DNA of 21,318 nucleotides from an uncultured Microbacteriaceae bacterium (lineage in GTDB: Bacteria > Actinomycetota > Actinomycetes > Actinomycetales > Microbacteriaceae): positions 1 to 21,318 of the forward strand of contig CALUAU010000016.1 in NCBI GenBank assembly GCA_943914115.1, in the 5' to 3' direction. The notes under the pieces are model-generated. The model made no database searches. It saw only the letters and a program-made list of their open reading frames with translations, and had not been told where the DNA came from. The translations under genes were made by a program, and so were the position numbers. Of this stretch, positions 1 to 7,735 are shown in pieces. Every line of letters begins with the position of its first letter. Position 1 is the stretch's first letter.

Positions 1-323
1 GGGGTGACGGTAGGACCCTTGGGCATGAGCGCATCCATACCCTCGGGAAGAAAAGGTTTTTCGGCTCCTTCAGTGCTGTTCTCACCTGCGCCGGGTTCGC
101 CGGTGCCGTCAGCGTCGCTGGATCCGTCCGGCAACAGCCACGAACGAGAACGGTACTCGAGGAACGGCTGGTCATTGTGGGTGAATTCGACACGCTGGTG
201 GAACGGATGCATCCGCAGCTTCCCGTCGACCTCATACTCGACCATGCCCTCGCCCTCCCAGGTGCCGATGAGCCAGGTCAGCGGCACAAGTTCGGGTGGC
301 AGATCAGTGGGAATATCAAACAT
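1..323 (-). CDS. FABP/nitrobindin-like heme-binding protein, N-terminal part (runs off window start)
   Basis: Reading the minus strand from the ATG at 323-321 gives an open frame with no stop to the window edge (107 codons). The protein begins MFDIPTDLPPELVPLTWLIG and carries the G-x-W-x-G-x-G motif (G20, W22, G24, G26), followed by a beta-rich stretch with FHQRVEFTH and PFLEYRSRSWLL. This is the start of the actinobacterial FABP-like/nitrobindin beta-barrel family (DUF1794). Characterised members bind heme and isomerise peroxynitrite. The heme-ligand histidine lies near the C-terminus and is outside the window. After residue 68 the barrel is interrupted by a Gly/Ser/Glu/Asp-rich stretch (about residues 69-105) where I would expect a short loop. 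The SD before the ATG is weak. A 38-aa membrane peptide gene lies 110 bp upstream on the same strand. The family call is firm; the in vivo role is inferred. Confidence 0.85.
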   Translation of the reverse strand, partial: MFDIPTDLPPELVPLTWLIGTWEGEGMVEYEVDGKLRMHPFHQRVEFTHNDQPFLEYRSRSWLLPDGSSDADGTGEPGAGENSTEGAEKPFLPEGMDALMPKGPTVT

Positions 324-433
324 CGTTCATCCCGGAGTTTCATTCGTCGCAGCCGCCGCATGACGACCGCGCGCGACAACTGGCGTGCCGTTTCAGCGAC
401 GCAACAACCGGCGCTGGGTGGAGAGCTATGTGT

Positions 434-550
434 CTAGCTCTGGCCCTTGAACAGGCCGCGGATCACGGCAATCGAAACGCCAACGATGCCCACCATTGCG
501 GCACCGAGCAGGCCCATGAACAGAATCTCAAAGAACATCGCTGCATCCAT
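434..550 (-). CDS. 38-aa single-pass membrane peptide, unknown function
   Basis: A short minus-strand frame runs from ATG 550-548 to TAG 436-434 and encodes 38 residues. It has a short polar N-terminus (MDAAMFFE), one hydrophobic helix of about 22 residues (ILFMGLLGAAMVGIVGVSIA) rich in small residues, and a basic cytoplasmic-type tail (VIRGLFKGQS). That layout is typical of a small single-span membrane protein. The purine-rich GAAAG lies directly before ATG 550, so spacing is tight; the second ATG (codon 5, 538-536) is an alternative start. It lies upstream of the nitrobindin-like gene on the same strand and may be co-transcribed. I do not recognise a named family. The amino-acid pattern, more than the length, argues that it is real. 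Confidence 0.55.
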   Translation of the reverse strand: MDAAMFFEILFMGLLGAAMVGIVGVSIAVIRGLFKGQS

Positions 551-951
551 GCTTTCAGTCTAGCCGATGCCCTGCCGCGCTCCCCGCGTGATTCCCGATG
601 TGCATCCCGCCCCCTCACCACACCATCCCTGCCTGCCGAACCTCAGCCCTGCATGCAGTTCACGCAGAACTTCCGCCCTGCTTGACGCTGCACCTGCCCG
701 ACTCACATACGAAATTTGTTTCCTGGCTGCAGTTTGCGTCGGAGAATTGTTTCCTGGCTGCAGTTTTCACCGGAGAATTGTTTCCTGGCTGCGCAATGCG
801 GCTATCCGACCCAAAAACGCCGTTATTTCCGGGTTTTGCAGCCAAAATTCTGATGTCAGGAAACAAATTTTTGAGGCCAGGAAACAAAATTCTGCAGAGC
901 AGGGCGGCAGGGCGGCAGGGCGGGCAGCTTCGGCAGCGACGCAGGCCGGGG
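551..951. other. 401-bp gene-free stretch with a repeat cluster
   Basis: This gap separates the 38-aa peptide gene from the 99-aa membrane protein gene, both on the minus strand. The open frames here have no recognisable protein features and I take them as chance. The centre (716-889) holds three direct and two inverted copies of a GTTTCCTGGC repeat. Next to it, at about 900-927, is a short G-rich tandem tract built on AGGGCGGC. The repeat segment is more AT-rich than its flanks. I see no RNA gene and no clear terminator. Confidence 0.6.
716..889. repeat. GTTTCCTGGC repeat cluster: three direct copies facing two inverted copies
   Basis: The sequence TTGTTTCCTGGCTGCAG starts at 716 and 747. 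A third copy at 778 diverges after TTGTTTCCTGGCTGC. The period is exactly 31 bp, and the units share a CGGAGAA tail. The reverse complement CAGGAAACAAA then appears at 857 and again at 878, 21 bp apart. TGCAGCCA, the complement of TGGCTGCA, is at 838-845. AAAATTCTG occurs twice on the inverted side (844-852 and 886-894). The arms converge on a centre near 800-855 and could pair as a long imperfect stem in RNA, or act as a multi-site protein-binding array. Both roles are inference. Confidence 0.8.
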
Positions 952-1251
952 CTAATGCGCGGTGACAAACCCGGATGCGCCCGCCAGCACAAACACCAAA
1001 GAGGCAAGTGCCAGGATGACCGCGGCACCGGCCAGACTCAACGACATACGGTGGATGAACCCGGCCGGTTTGGCGAGGATGAGCTGCAGCAGCGCCGAAA
1101 CAAACACCAGCATCAGCATCGCAATCGAAACCCAGGCAATCTGACGGTCACGCCCGGCGAGCATCCCGATGAGGATTGCCGAGAGCAGCGCGATCGCCCA
1201 GGCGATGCCAACGGAGGCGCGTTCACGTTTGGTCAGCGAGCCAGTATCCAT
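952..1251 (-). CDS. 99-aa membrane protein, conserved-hypothetical type
   Basis: The frame ends at TAG 954-952. I choose the ATG at 1251-1249, giving MDTGSLTKRERASVG and then a hydrophobic helix at once; a longer in-frame version would start at 1290 but adds a non-conserved-looking basic extension. The protein has three predicted membrane helices: about residues 15-33 (IAWAIALLSAILIGMLAG), 37-57 (IAWVSIAMLMLVFVSALLQL) and 70-93 (LSLAGAAVILALASLVFVLAG). There is no catalytic motif. It resembles the small, uncharacterised integral membrane proteins common in actinobacteria. It is divergent from mshD, 81 bp away, so the two may share a control region. No SD is obvious, so it may be translated from a leaderless or near-leaderless transcript. 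Function unknown. Confidence 0.7.
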   Translation of the reverse strand: MDTGSLTKRERASVGIAWAIALLSAILIGMLAGRDRQIAWVSIAMLMLVFVSALLQLILAKPAGFIHRMSLSLAGAAVILALASLVFVLAGASGFVTAH

Positions 1252-1332
1252 ACCGCAATTGTGCCGCACCGGCCTGACTAGCATGTTCACAGCGCTTCAA
1301 TTTTCGAGGGCCAATAAGCGAGGGAGAACCTG

Positions 1333-2244
1333 GTGCAGCATTTCACAATTGCAGCAGCTGATACGGCGACCGAACTCGCCGCCGATATCGAGCAGCTCAC
1401 CCGCGCGGCAACCGCGGTTGATGGCCTGCCACCGTTTAACGAGCAGACCATCCTCAACCCCGATCAGCGGCAGGCACTGATTGCGCGGGATGCATCCGGT
1501 TCGCCACTGGGCGCTGTCCTGCACCATGAGGATGCCGGGATGATTGCTGCCGAACTGGTCGTGCATCCCGCTGCTCGGCGTCGCGGCATCGGTGCCGCTC
1601 TCGCCCACCAACTCGCCGACACCCTCAACACCAGTGCGGCACCGCAGCTGCGGGTGTGGGCGCATGGCAGCCTGCCCGGATCTCGCGAGCTCGCAGCCAT
1701 GCTCGGCGCCGCGGCCACTCGCGAACTCTATGTGCTGACGCTGCCGCTCAACACGCCGCTGCCGCAACCAGAACTCCCCGTCGGAATGCAGATTCGCACC
1801 TTTGATGCGACCCGGGATGCTCGCGACTGGGTGGTCTTGAACGCCACAATTTTTGCCACGCATCCCGAACAGGGTCGGCTACAGCTGGCCGACCTTCGGG
1901 CCCGCATGCAGCAGCCATGGTTCAACGCTGAAGACTTCTTGGTGCTCACCGCAAACGGTGAGCTAGCGGGCTATTGCTGGTGCAAGATCGACGGCAGCGA
2001 CCACGAAATCTATGTGGTCGGGGTGACCCCCGCGCTCGCCGGCCGCGGTCTTGGCCGAGCGCTTATGAACGCCGGGCTCAACCACCTGCTCGAACGCGGA
2101 GCTGAGCACGCGATGCTCTACGTTGACGGCAGTAATACCCCGGCTATGAGCCTCTATCGTCGTCTTGGGTTTACCACGCATCGCTTGGATGTTCAGTACT
2201 CCCTCGACCGAACTACAGTTGTGAACAGCAGCGCCACGGACTGA
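1333..2244 (+). CDS. mshD: Mycothiol synthase MshD (acetyl-CoA:Cys-GlcN-Ins acetyltransferase)
   Basis: A 303-aa cytoplasmic enzyme that acetylates the cysteine amine of Cys-GlcN-Ins in the last step of mycothiol synthesis. It has two GNAT domains in tandem. The N-terminal one carries VVHPAARRRGIG (residues 76-87). The C-terminal, catalytic one has YVVGVTPALAGRGLGRAL (residues 227-244), the acetyl-CoA pyrophosphate loop. The MshD-specific segment between them, FATHPEQGRLQLADLRARM, is present. The start is GTG 1333, because AGGGAG at 1321-1326 sits 6 nt before it and no better ATG exists nearby. Length matches the family (about 300 aa). ppk follows 13 bp downstream with its own SD, so mshD and ppk are probably co-transcribed. 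In mycobacteria mshD also adjoins a phosphate-transport gene (phoT). Confidence 0.95.
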   Translation: MQHFTIAAADTATELAADIEQLTRAATAVDGLPPFNEQTILNPDQRQALIARDASGSPLGAVLHHEDAGMIAAELVVHPAARRRGIGAALAHQLADTLNTSAAPQLRVWAHGSLPGSRELAAMLGAAATRELYVLTLPLNTPLPQPELPVGMQIRTFDATRDARDWVVLNATIFATHPEQGRLQLADLRARMQQPWFNAEDFLVLTANGELAGYCWCKIDGSDHEIYVVGVTPALAGRGLGRALMNAGLNHLLERGAEHAMLYVDGSNTPAMSLYRRLGFTTHRLDVQYSLDRTTVVNSSATD

Positions 2245-2257
2245 AAGGACGCGTGGA

Positions 2258-4369
2258 ATGACCTCTGCCGCAGACCGCCTCGACGATCTTGGACTCGACC
2301 GCTATGTCGACCGCGAACTCAGCTGGCTGGCTTTCAACCAGCGCGTGCTCGAGCTCGGCGAAGACCCCAGCGTGCCGCTGCTTGAGCGAGCAAACTTCTT
2401 GGCGATCTTCCCCTCAAACCTTGACGAATGGTTCATGGTGCGTGTCGCCGGGCTGAAACGACGCATCGACCTGGGGTTGGCCGTGCCCACTCCCGCCGGT
2501 GTGCCGCCCACAGTCGAACTCACACGGATCCGTGCTCGGGCCCACGAGCTGCAGCAACGTCACGCTCGAGTCTGGCGTGACGACCTCGAACCAAAACTCG
2601 CCGCCGAGGGCATCCGCATCCTGCAGTGGGATGACGTTGATGAATCGAGCCGTCAACACCTGCACGAGGTGTTCGACACCGAAATTTTCCCGGTGTTGAT
2701 GCCGCTGGCGGTCGACCCGGCGCATCCCTTCCCTTATATCTCTGGCCTGTCGCTCAACCTGTCGGTGCGGGTGCGTAGCTCGCAAACCGACCGGGTGGAA
2801 TTTGCCCGCCTCAAGGTTCCGCCGGTGCTGCCCCGCCTGTACCCGCTGCGCGCGCCTGAGGGGCAGCACTGGTTCATCCTGCTCGAAGACCTCATCGCGC
2901 AGCATCTCGATGAGCTGTTTCCGGGGATGGAGGTCATTGACTTTCATGCCTTCCGCATCACCCGCAACGAAGACGTCAACATCGAAGAAGACGAAACCGA
3001 AGACCTCCTGCAGGCGCTCGAACAAGAGCTGCTGCGCCGCCGCTTCGGCCCGCCCATCCGGCTGGAGGTGTCGGATGATATGGACGCCGAGACCCTTTCA
3101 CTGCTGAAAGATGAGCTCGATATCACCGATAACGAGGTCACGGTGCTCCCCGGCCCGCTCGACCTGACGGCACTGTTCGCGCTGTCGGGTATTAATCGCC
3201 CCGACCTCAAGTTCACCACGCACGTGCCGGTCACTGCACCCGAGTTCCGGCCCAGCGAAGATGCCGAACCCACCGATCTTTTCAGCGCCATTGCCGAACA
3301 GGAGGTGCTGGTGCAGCACCCCTACGAGTCGTTCTCGACCAGTGTGCAGGCATTCATCGCCCAGGCCGCGAGCGATCCGAATGTGCTGGCTATCAAACAA
3401 ACGCTTTACCGCACCTCGGGCGACTCCCCGATCATTGCGTCACTGATTAAGGCCGCAGAAGCCGGCAAACAGGTGCTCGCGCTCGTTGAGATTAAGGCAC
3501 GTTTCGACGAGCAGAACAACATCGTTTGGGCACGCAAGCTCGAAAAGGCAGGCGTGCACGTGGTGTACGGGCTCGTTGGGCTCAAGACCCACTGCAAGCT
3601 GCTGCAGGTGATCCGCCGCGAAGACGGTCAATTGCGCATCTACAACCACGTCGGCACCGGCAACTACCACCCGAAGACCTCACGCATCTACGAAGATATG
3701 GGCCTGTTCACCTGCGCCCCCGAAGTGTCAACCGACGTGACACGCCTGTTTAACCAACTCTCGGGCTACGCCATCGAGCGCGATTTCACCCGCCTGCTCG
3801 TTGCCCCACTGCACCTGCGCAAGGGGCTGCTCAAGCTCATCGAGCGCGAACGTCAGGCCGCGCTCGCGGGCAAACCGAGTCGCGTGCGCATCAAGGTGAA
3901 CTCGATGATCGACGAGGAAATTATCGACGCGCTCTATTCCGCCAGCCGCGCCGGCGTGCCGGTTGAGGTGTTTGTGCGCGGTATCTGCGGTCTGCGTCCC
4001 GGCGTGCCCAAAATGAGCGAGACCATGACAGTTCGGTCAGTGGTTGGCCGCTATCTCGAACACTCGCGCGTGTTCTCGTTCTTGAACGGTGGCAATGAGC
4101 AGGTCTACATCGGTTCGGCCGACATGATGCACCGCAACCTCGATCGCCGCATCGAAGCGCTCGTGCTCCTCACCCAGCCCGAGCATGTGCAGCGCTGCCA
4201 GCGCATGTTCGACCTGGTTATGTCTGGTGAGGTGGCGAGCTGGCACCTCGATTCGGATGCGACCTGGCATCGAGTTGCCCATGATGACAACGACCAGCCG
4301 CTGGCCGAACTGCATGACGTCATCATGAACGACTACGTGCAGCGCGCCCGCCCGCAGGCAATTCGCTAA
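2258..4369 (+). CDS. ppk: Polyphosphate kinase 1
   Basis: A 703-aa enzyme that reversibly transfers the ATP gamma-phosphate to growing polyphosphate chains. The four PPK1 domains are in order: N-terminal helical domain (about residues 10-120, starting YVDRELSWLAFNQRVLELGE), the H domain (about 125-330), and two phospholipase-D-like catalytic domains C1 and C2 (from about 335). The residue expected to form the phosphohistidine is H445 in LKTHCKLL, and the second conserved histidine is H464 in NHVGTGNYHPKTSRIYED; these correspond to H435 and H454 of the E. coli enzyme. C2 contains the expected SADMMHRNLDRRIE segment. Start ATG 2258 has GAAAGGA at 2243-2249. Length is normal (E. coli 687). The gene sits between mshD and a MutT1-type gene, upstream of pst, in keeping with a phosphate-storage role. 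Confidence 0.97.
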   Translation: MTSAADRLDDLGLDRYVDRELSWLAFNQRVLELGEDPSVPLLERANFLAIFPSNLDEWFMVRVAGLKRRIDLGLAVPTPAGVPPTVELTRIRARAHELQQRHARVWRDDLEPKLAAEGIRILQWDDVDESSRQHLHEVFDTEIFPVLMPLAVDPAHPFPYISGLSLNLSVRVRSSQTDRVEFARLKVPPVLPRLYPLRAPEGQHWFILLEDLIAQHLDELFPGMEVIDFHAFRITRNEDVNIEEDETEDLLQALEQELLRRRFGPPIRLEVSDDMDAETLSLLKDELDITDNEVTVLPGPLDLTALFALSGINRPDLKFTTHVPVTAPEFRPSEDAEPTDLFSAIAEQEVLVQHPYESFSTSVQAFIAQAASDPNVLAIKQTLYRTSGDSPIIASLIKAAEAGKQVLALVEIKARFDEQNNIVWARKLEKAGVHVVYGLVGLKTHCKLLQVIRREDGQLRIYNHVGTGNYHPKTSRIYEDMGLFTCAPEVSTDVTRLFNQLSGYAIERDFTRLLVAPLHLRKGLLKLIERERQAALAGKPSRVRIKVNSMIDEEIIDALYSASRAGVPVEVFVRGICGLRPGVPKMSETMTVRSVVGRYLEHSRVFSFLNGGNEQVYIGSADMMHRNLDRRIEALVLLTQPEHVQRCQRMFDLVMSGEVASWHLDSDATWHRVAHDDNDQPLAELHDVIMNDYVQRARPQAIR

Positions 4370-4397
4370 TCCTCCTCTTTGAGCAAGAAAGACAACT

Positions 4398-5348
4398 ATG
4401 CAGCCGCCAACCAGCAATCGCGACCAAACCGTCTACGCCGCCGGCTCGGTGCTGTGGCGGTTCGACGGTAAAAAGCTGCGGGTGCTGGTCATTCACCGCA
4501 ACCGGCACAACGACTATTCGTTGGCAAAGGGCAAGGTGGATCCGGGTGAGTCGCTGGCGCAGACCGCTGCGCGCGAGGTTTGGGAAGAGACCGGTTACCG
4601 GGTGGCCTTGGGGGCTCCGCTGGGCATCATTGACTACACGCTGCCAAGCGGCCGACCAAAAGAGGTGCACTACTGGTCGAGCGAGGTGAGCGACACGCAG
4701 TTCACCAAACATGAGTTCACGCCCAACACCGAGGTCGACCGGCTCGAGTGGCTCTCGGTGAAAAAGGCGAAACAGGCGCTCAGCTACGAGCGTGATAAAG
4801 AACTGTTGCAGCTGTTAGCCGAACGCTATGAGCGCGGTATTGCCAGCACCTTCCCGATTGTGCTGCTGCGTCACGCCACGGCGATACCGGCTGCGCAGTG
4901 GCCGGGGCACGATGAGACCCGCCCGCTGACCTCGCGTGGCCTGGAACAGTCGCAGCACATTATTCCGATCCTGCGCGCTTTCGCGCCACAGCGCATCCTG
5001 ACCTCAACGGCTGCCCGCTGCCGCGAGACAATCGCGCCGCTGGCGGATGCACTCGGGATCTTTCCCGAAAGCCACGCCTCGCTGTCGCAGAACACCTCGT
5101 CTGGGGATGCGGGGCTCACCGAGGTGTTGGCGGATGTGCTTGAGCGACGCGAACCCGTGGTGCTGTGCAGCCACTCGCCGGTGATGCCCGAGATTCTTAC
5201 CGTGCTCGCGAACGCCACCAGCACCCGGTTGAGCGGCCTATCACGCCAGGCAATGCTGTCGACCGCCGAGTGTTCGGTGCTGCATGTGCCAGTGGCAGAT
5301 GTGCGCCGAGGGATAGTTGCTGCCGAAACGCACGGCCCGGTTATTTGA
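4398..5348 (+). CDS. mutT1: Nudix hydrolase fused to histidine phosphatase (MutT1 type)
   Basis: A 316-aa two-domain protein. Residues 1-145 form a Nudix fold with a complete Nudix box at 45-67 (G45, E51, R59-E60, E63-E64, G66). Residues 150-316 form a SixA/phosphoglycerate-mutase-like histidine phosphatase with R158-H159 in VLLRHATA and the second catalytic histidine H259 in CSHSPVMPE. The same architecture is seen in mycobacterial MutT1, which degrades 8-oxo-dGTP and 8-oxo-GTP and also acts on diadenosine polyphosphates. The exact substrates here are inferred. Start ATG 4398 has AGCAAGAAAG upstream, a modest SD. It lies 28 bp after ppk on the same strand; ppk and mutT1 are also neighbours in mycobacteria, pointing to a conserved link with polyphosphate/nucleotide turnover. 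Confidence 0.9.
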   Translation: MQPPTSNRDQTVYAAGSVLWRFDGKKLRVLVIHRNRHNDYSLAKGKVDPGESLAQTAAREVWEETGYRVALGAPLGIIDYTLPSGRPKEVHYWSSEVSDTQFTKHEFTPNTEVDRLEWLSVKKAKQALSYERDKELLQLLAERYERGIASTFPIVLLRHATAIPAAQWPGHDETRPLTSRGLEQSQHIIPILRAFAPQRILTSTAARCRETIAPLADALGIFPESHASLSQNTSSGDAGLTEVLADVLERREPVVLCSHSPVMPEILTVLANATSTRLSGLSRQAMLSTAECSVLHVPVADVRRGIVAAETHGPVI

Positions 5349-5400
5349 CCGCATTGCTGACAGTTAAGTGACGCCGAGCTAGGGAATTTAGATAAATGAC

Positions 5401-5422
5401 GTTCATCAAGCGTTTACCCCCA
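5401..5422 (+). promoter_or_regulatory. Candidate PhoP (Pho) boxes upstream of pstS
   Basis: Two 11-bp direct repeat units, GTTCATCAAGC (5401-5411) and GTTTACCCCCA (5412-5422), abut exactly. They match the actinobacterial PHO-box pattern of 11-nt units beginning GTTCACC. A weaker GTTAAGTGAC lies at 5363-5372. The pair sits about 85 bp before the pstS start, suitable for activation by phosphorylated PhoP when phosphate is low. The phoPR genes themselves are not in the window. The assignment rests on pattern and position only. Confidence 0.55.
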
Positions 5423-5506
5423 GCACGATGTCACGTAACTCGCAGCGCATAGCTTCGCTTCGAACCCCGTTCTGGTTCCACAAACCCCATCTATGGAGGA
5501 AACTCA

Positions 5507-6625
5507 ATGAAGCTTTCGCGCGTAGGCACTTCTGTTGCCTTCTCGGCAGTTGCCGCTCTCGCTCTCGCTGGCTGCGCCGGCGGCGGTTCGGACGCAGGCG
5601 AGACCGCTGCTGCTACCGGCAACGAGGGTGGCGCGTCGTCGTCGCTTTCGGGCACCCTCAGCGCCACCGGCGCTAGCTCGCAGGGCACCGCTCAGACCGA
5701 GGCTTGGGTTCCCGGCTTCCAGTCGGAGAACAACGGCGTGACCGTCGACTACACCGGCACCGGCTCGGGCCCGGGCCGCGACAACTTCGTCGCCGGCACC
5801 TCAGACTTCATCGGTTCAGACCGTGCTTTCAAGACCGAAGAAATCGCAGAAGGCAAGTTCGGCAGCTGCGCCGAGGGTTCGGCCCTGGTCGAGTTCCCCG
5901 CATACATCTCGCCCATCGCTATCGGCTACAACCTTCCCGAGGTTGAAGAGCTGAACCTCGACGGTGAGACCCTCTCGAACATCTTCGCCGGCAAGATCAC
6001 CAAGTGGAACGACCCGGCAATTGCCAAGCTGAACGAGGGCGTCGAGCTCCCCGACACCGCCATCAACGCGGTTCACCGCGCCGACGAGTCGGGCACCACC
6101 GGTAACTTCCTCAAGTACCTCGAGGCTGCTGCTCCCGAGGCTTGGACCTACGGCACCGAAGACGCCTTCCCGAGCGACCTCGGTGGCGAAGCTGCCGACA
6201 AGACCGGTGGTGTGGCACAGGCCATCGCCGCTGGTGAGGGTTCGATTGGTTACCTCGACGCTTCGGCCGCAACCGAGCTGCAGACCGCCAAGGTCAAGTC
6301 GGGCGAAGACTTCGTCGCCTACACCCCCGAAGCTGCTGCCGCCGTTGTGGCTGGCTCGCCGAAGGCTGAGGGCCGTGAGGCGACCGACGTGGTCTACGAC
6401 CTCGACTACACCGGCGTTGAGGGTGCCTACCCGATCGTTCTCGTGTCGTACCTCATCGGCTGCCAGGAGTACGCTGACTCGGCCAAGGCTGAGCTCGTGA
6501 AGGCTTACTTCAACTACGTGATCAGCCCCGAGGCTCAGGATGCAGCCGCTGGCGTTGCCGGCAACGCTCCGATCTCGGACGAGATCCGCAGCGAGGCACA
6601 GGCTGCCATCGACACCATCAAGTAG
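5507..6625 (+). CDS. pstS: Phosphate-binding lipoprotein PstS
   Basis: A 372-aa extracytoplasmic receptor of the high-affinity phosphate ABC importer. It has a lipoprotein signal peptide with positive residues K2 and R5, a hydrophobic core and lipobox LAGC (residues 20-23, lipidated C23). A low-complexity Gly/Ser/Ala linker runs to about residue 50. The binding fold then carries the phosphate-loop motif TGTGSGPGRDNF (from T83) and GTSDFIGSD, and later ADESGTTGNF, all typical PstS phosphate contacts. Start ATG 5507 is set by GGAGGA at 5495-5500. Candidate Pho boxes lie upstream and a strong hairpin lies downstream before pstC, so pstS is probably made in excess over the permease. Codon use is strongly optimised (GGC, CTC, AAG, GAG), suggesting high expression. 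Confidence 0.96.
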   Translation: MKLSRVGTSVAFSAVAALALAGCAGGGSDAGETAAATGNEGGASSSLSGTLSATGASSQGTAQTEAWVPGFQSENNGVTVDYTGTGSGPGRDNFVAGTSDFIGSDRAFKTEEIAEGKFGSCAEGSALVEFPAYISPIAIGYNLPEVEELNLDGETLSNIFAGKITKWNDPAIAKLNEGVELPDTAINAVHRADESGTTGNFLKYLEAAAPEAWTYGTEDAFPSDLGGEAADKTGGVAQAIAAGEGSIGYLDASAATELQTAKVKSGEDFVAYTPEAAAAVVAGSPKAEGREATDVVYDLDYTGVEGAYPIVLVSYLIGCQEYADSAKAELVKAYFNYVISPEAQDAAAGVAGNAPISDEIRSEAQAAIDTIK

Positions 6626-6669
6626 TCATCTGCTACTTGAAGACGTTGAACTGATACGTCAAGAACAGT

Positions 6670-6712
6670 GATGTTGCCCGGCACTCCCCCAAATCGGGGT
6701 GCCGGGCATCAT
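6670..6712 (+). terminator. Strong hairpin between pstS and pstC (attenuator or mRNA stabiliser)
   Basis: GCCCGGCA at 6676-6683 pairs perfectly with TGCCGGGC at 6700-6707. The stem continues inward through the C/G runs around an AAAT loop and outward through GATG and CATC with one mismatch. There is no T-run after it (ATCATCCG). In the middle of an importer operon this looks like a partial terminator or a 3' stabiliser that raises pstS mRNA over pstCAB. Confidence 0.7.
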
Positions 6713-6763
6713 CCGTTACCAAACTTCCCTTTGCAATCCAACCAACTTTAGGAAGGCAAGCAG

Positions 6764-7723
6764 ATGACGAGCGCTGATACTGCTCAGGCTCCGCAGGCAT
6801 CTCGCCCTGCGACCGTCCGCCGCGCGGGCGACACCATCTTCCAAACTATTTCGACTACGTCGGGTGCGCTCATCCTCGCGATTCTGGCAGCGGTCTTTGT
6901 ATTCCTGCTCGCCCAGGGTGCACCGGCGATCGTCGAACCGCTCGGATCTCGAGCCCCTGACAACTACCGACAGGCCGCGGGCGGTTTCTGGCAGTATGTT
7001 GCGCCGCTTGCCTTCGGCACCATCTGGGCGTCGCTGCTCGCAATGCTGATCGCGCTCCCGGTAGGTATTGGTGTGGCGCTGTTCATCAGCCACTTCGGGC
7101 CGCGCCGTTTCGCCGGGCCGTTCGGGTTTATCGTCGATATGCTTGCCGCGGTGCCATCGGTTGTGTTCGGTCTGTGGGGCATCATCGTGCTTGCCCCCAT
7201 CGCCGGCCCGCTCTACAAGTGGCTCAACGAATACATGGCATGGTTCCCGCTGTTTAGCGGCAACATCGTTCCCTCGGGCCGTAACCTCATGACCGCCGCA
7301 ATCGTGCTCGCGATCATGATCCTGCCGATCATCACCTCGCTCTCACGAGAAATTTTTAAACAAACCCCGCGTCTGCACGAAGAAGCCTCGCTCGCACTCG
7401 GCGCCACCCGCTGGGAGATGTGCAAGCAGGCAGTATTCCCCTACGCCAGCTCGGGTGTGTTTGCATCCGGCATTCTCGCGCTCGGCCGCGCACTCGGTGA
7501 GACCATGGCCGTCGCCATGGTGCTCTCGGGCACCGGGGTCGTGAGCTTCCAGGTGCTCACCGCACAGAACCCCACCACCATCGCGGCATCGATTGCGCAG
7601 AACTTCCCCGAGGCGCACGGTATGAACAGCAACACACTGATCGCTAGCGGTCTGGTGCTGTTCGCCATCACCCTCGCGGTGAACTCGATCGGCCGCTTCA
7701 TCATCGCTCGAAACAACAAGTAG
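6764..7723 (+). CDS. pstC: Phosphate ABC transporter permease PstC
   Basis: A 319-aa inner-membrane permease. After a polar N-terminus of about 30 residues there are six predicted helices, the first at about 34-52 (ALILAILAAVFVFLLAQG). The binding-protein-dependent transport (ABC_TM1) domain starts near residue 85. The EAA loop that contacts PstB is in EEASLALGATRWEMCKQAVF, followed by the GRALGETMAVAMV segment typical of PstC. Between helices there is a periplasmic stretch of about 30 residues (KWLNEYMAWFPLFSGN). Start ATG 6764 has AGGAAGG at 6750-6756. It pairs with PstA as the channel heterodimer; pstA begins within 13 bp of its stop. Length is normal for the family. Confidence 0.95.
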   Translation: MTSADTAQAPQASRPATVRRAGDTIFQTISTTSGALILAILAAVFVFLLAQGAPAIVEPLGSRAPDNYRQAAGGFWQYVAPLAFGTIWASLLAMLIALPVGIGVALFISHFGPRRFAGPFGFIVDMLAAVPSVVFGLWGIIVLAPIAGPLYKWLNEYMAWFPLFSGNIVPSGRNLMTAAIVLAIMILPIITSLSREIFKQTPRLHEEASLALGATRWEMCKQAVFPYASSGVFASGILALGRALGETMAVAMVLSGTGVVSFQVLTAQNPTTIAASIAQNFPEAHGMNSNTLIASGLVLFAITLAVNSIGRFIIARNNK

Positions 7724-7735
7724 GAGATGCCAAAC

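Noticed and set aside
716..889. CRISPR array
   Set aside because: Only three direct units, a 31-bp period that leaves no unique spacers (the units share most of their length), two further copies inverted, and no cas genes.
660..1028. Minus-strand 122-aa frame as a gene
   Set aside because: It consists of the translated repeats (PGNNS, FPG) plus the out-of-frame end of the neighbouring gene.
598..1281. Long plus-strand open frames over 567-1281 as genes
   Set aside because: They read through the repeat cluster and antisense to the 99-aa membrane protein; the translations are Arg/His/Gln-rich without domains.
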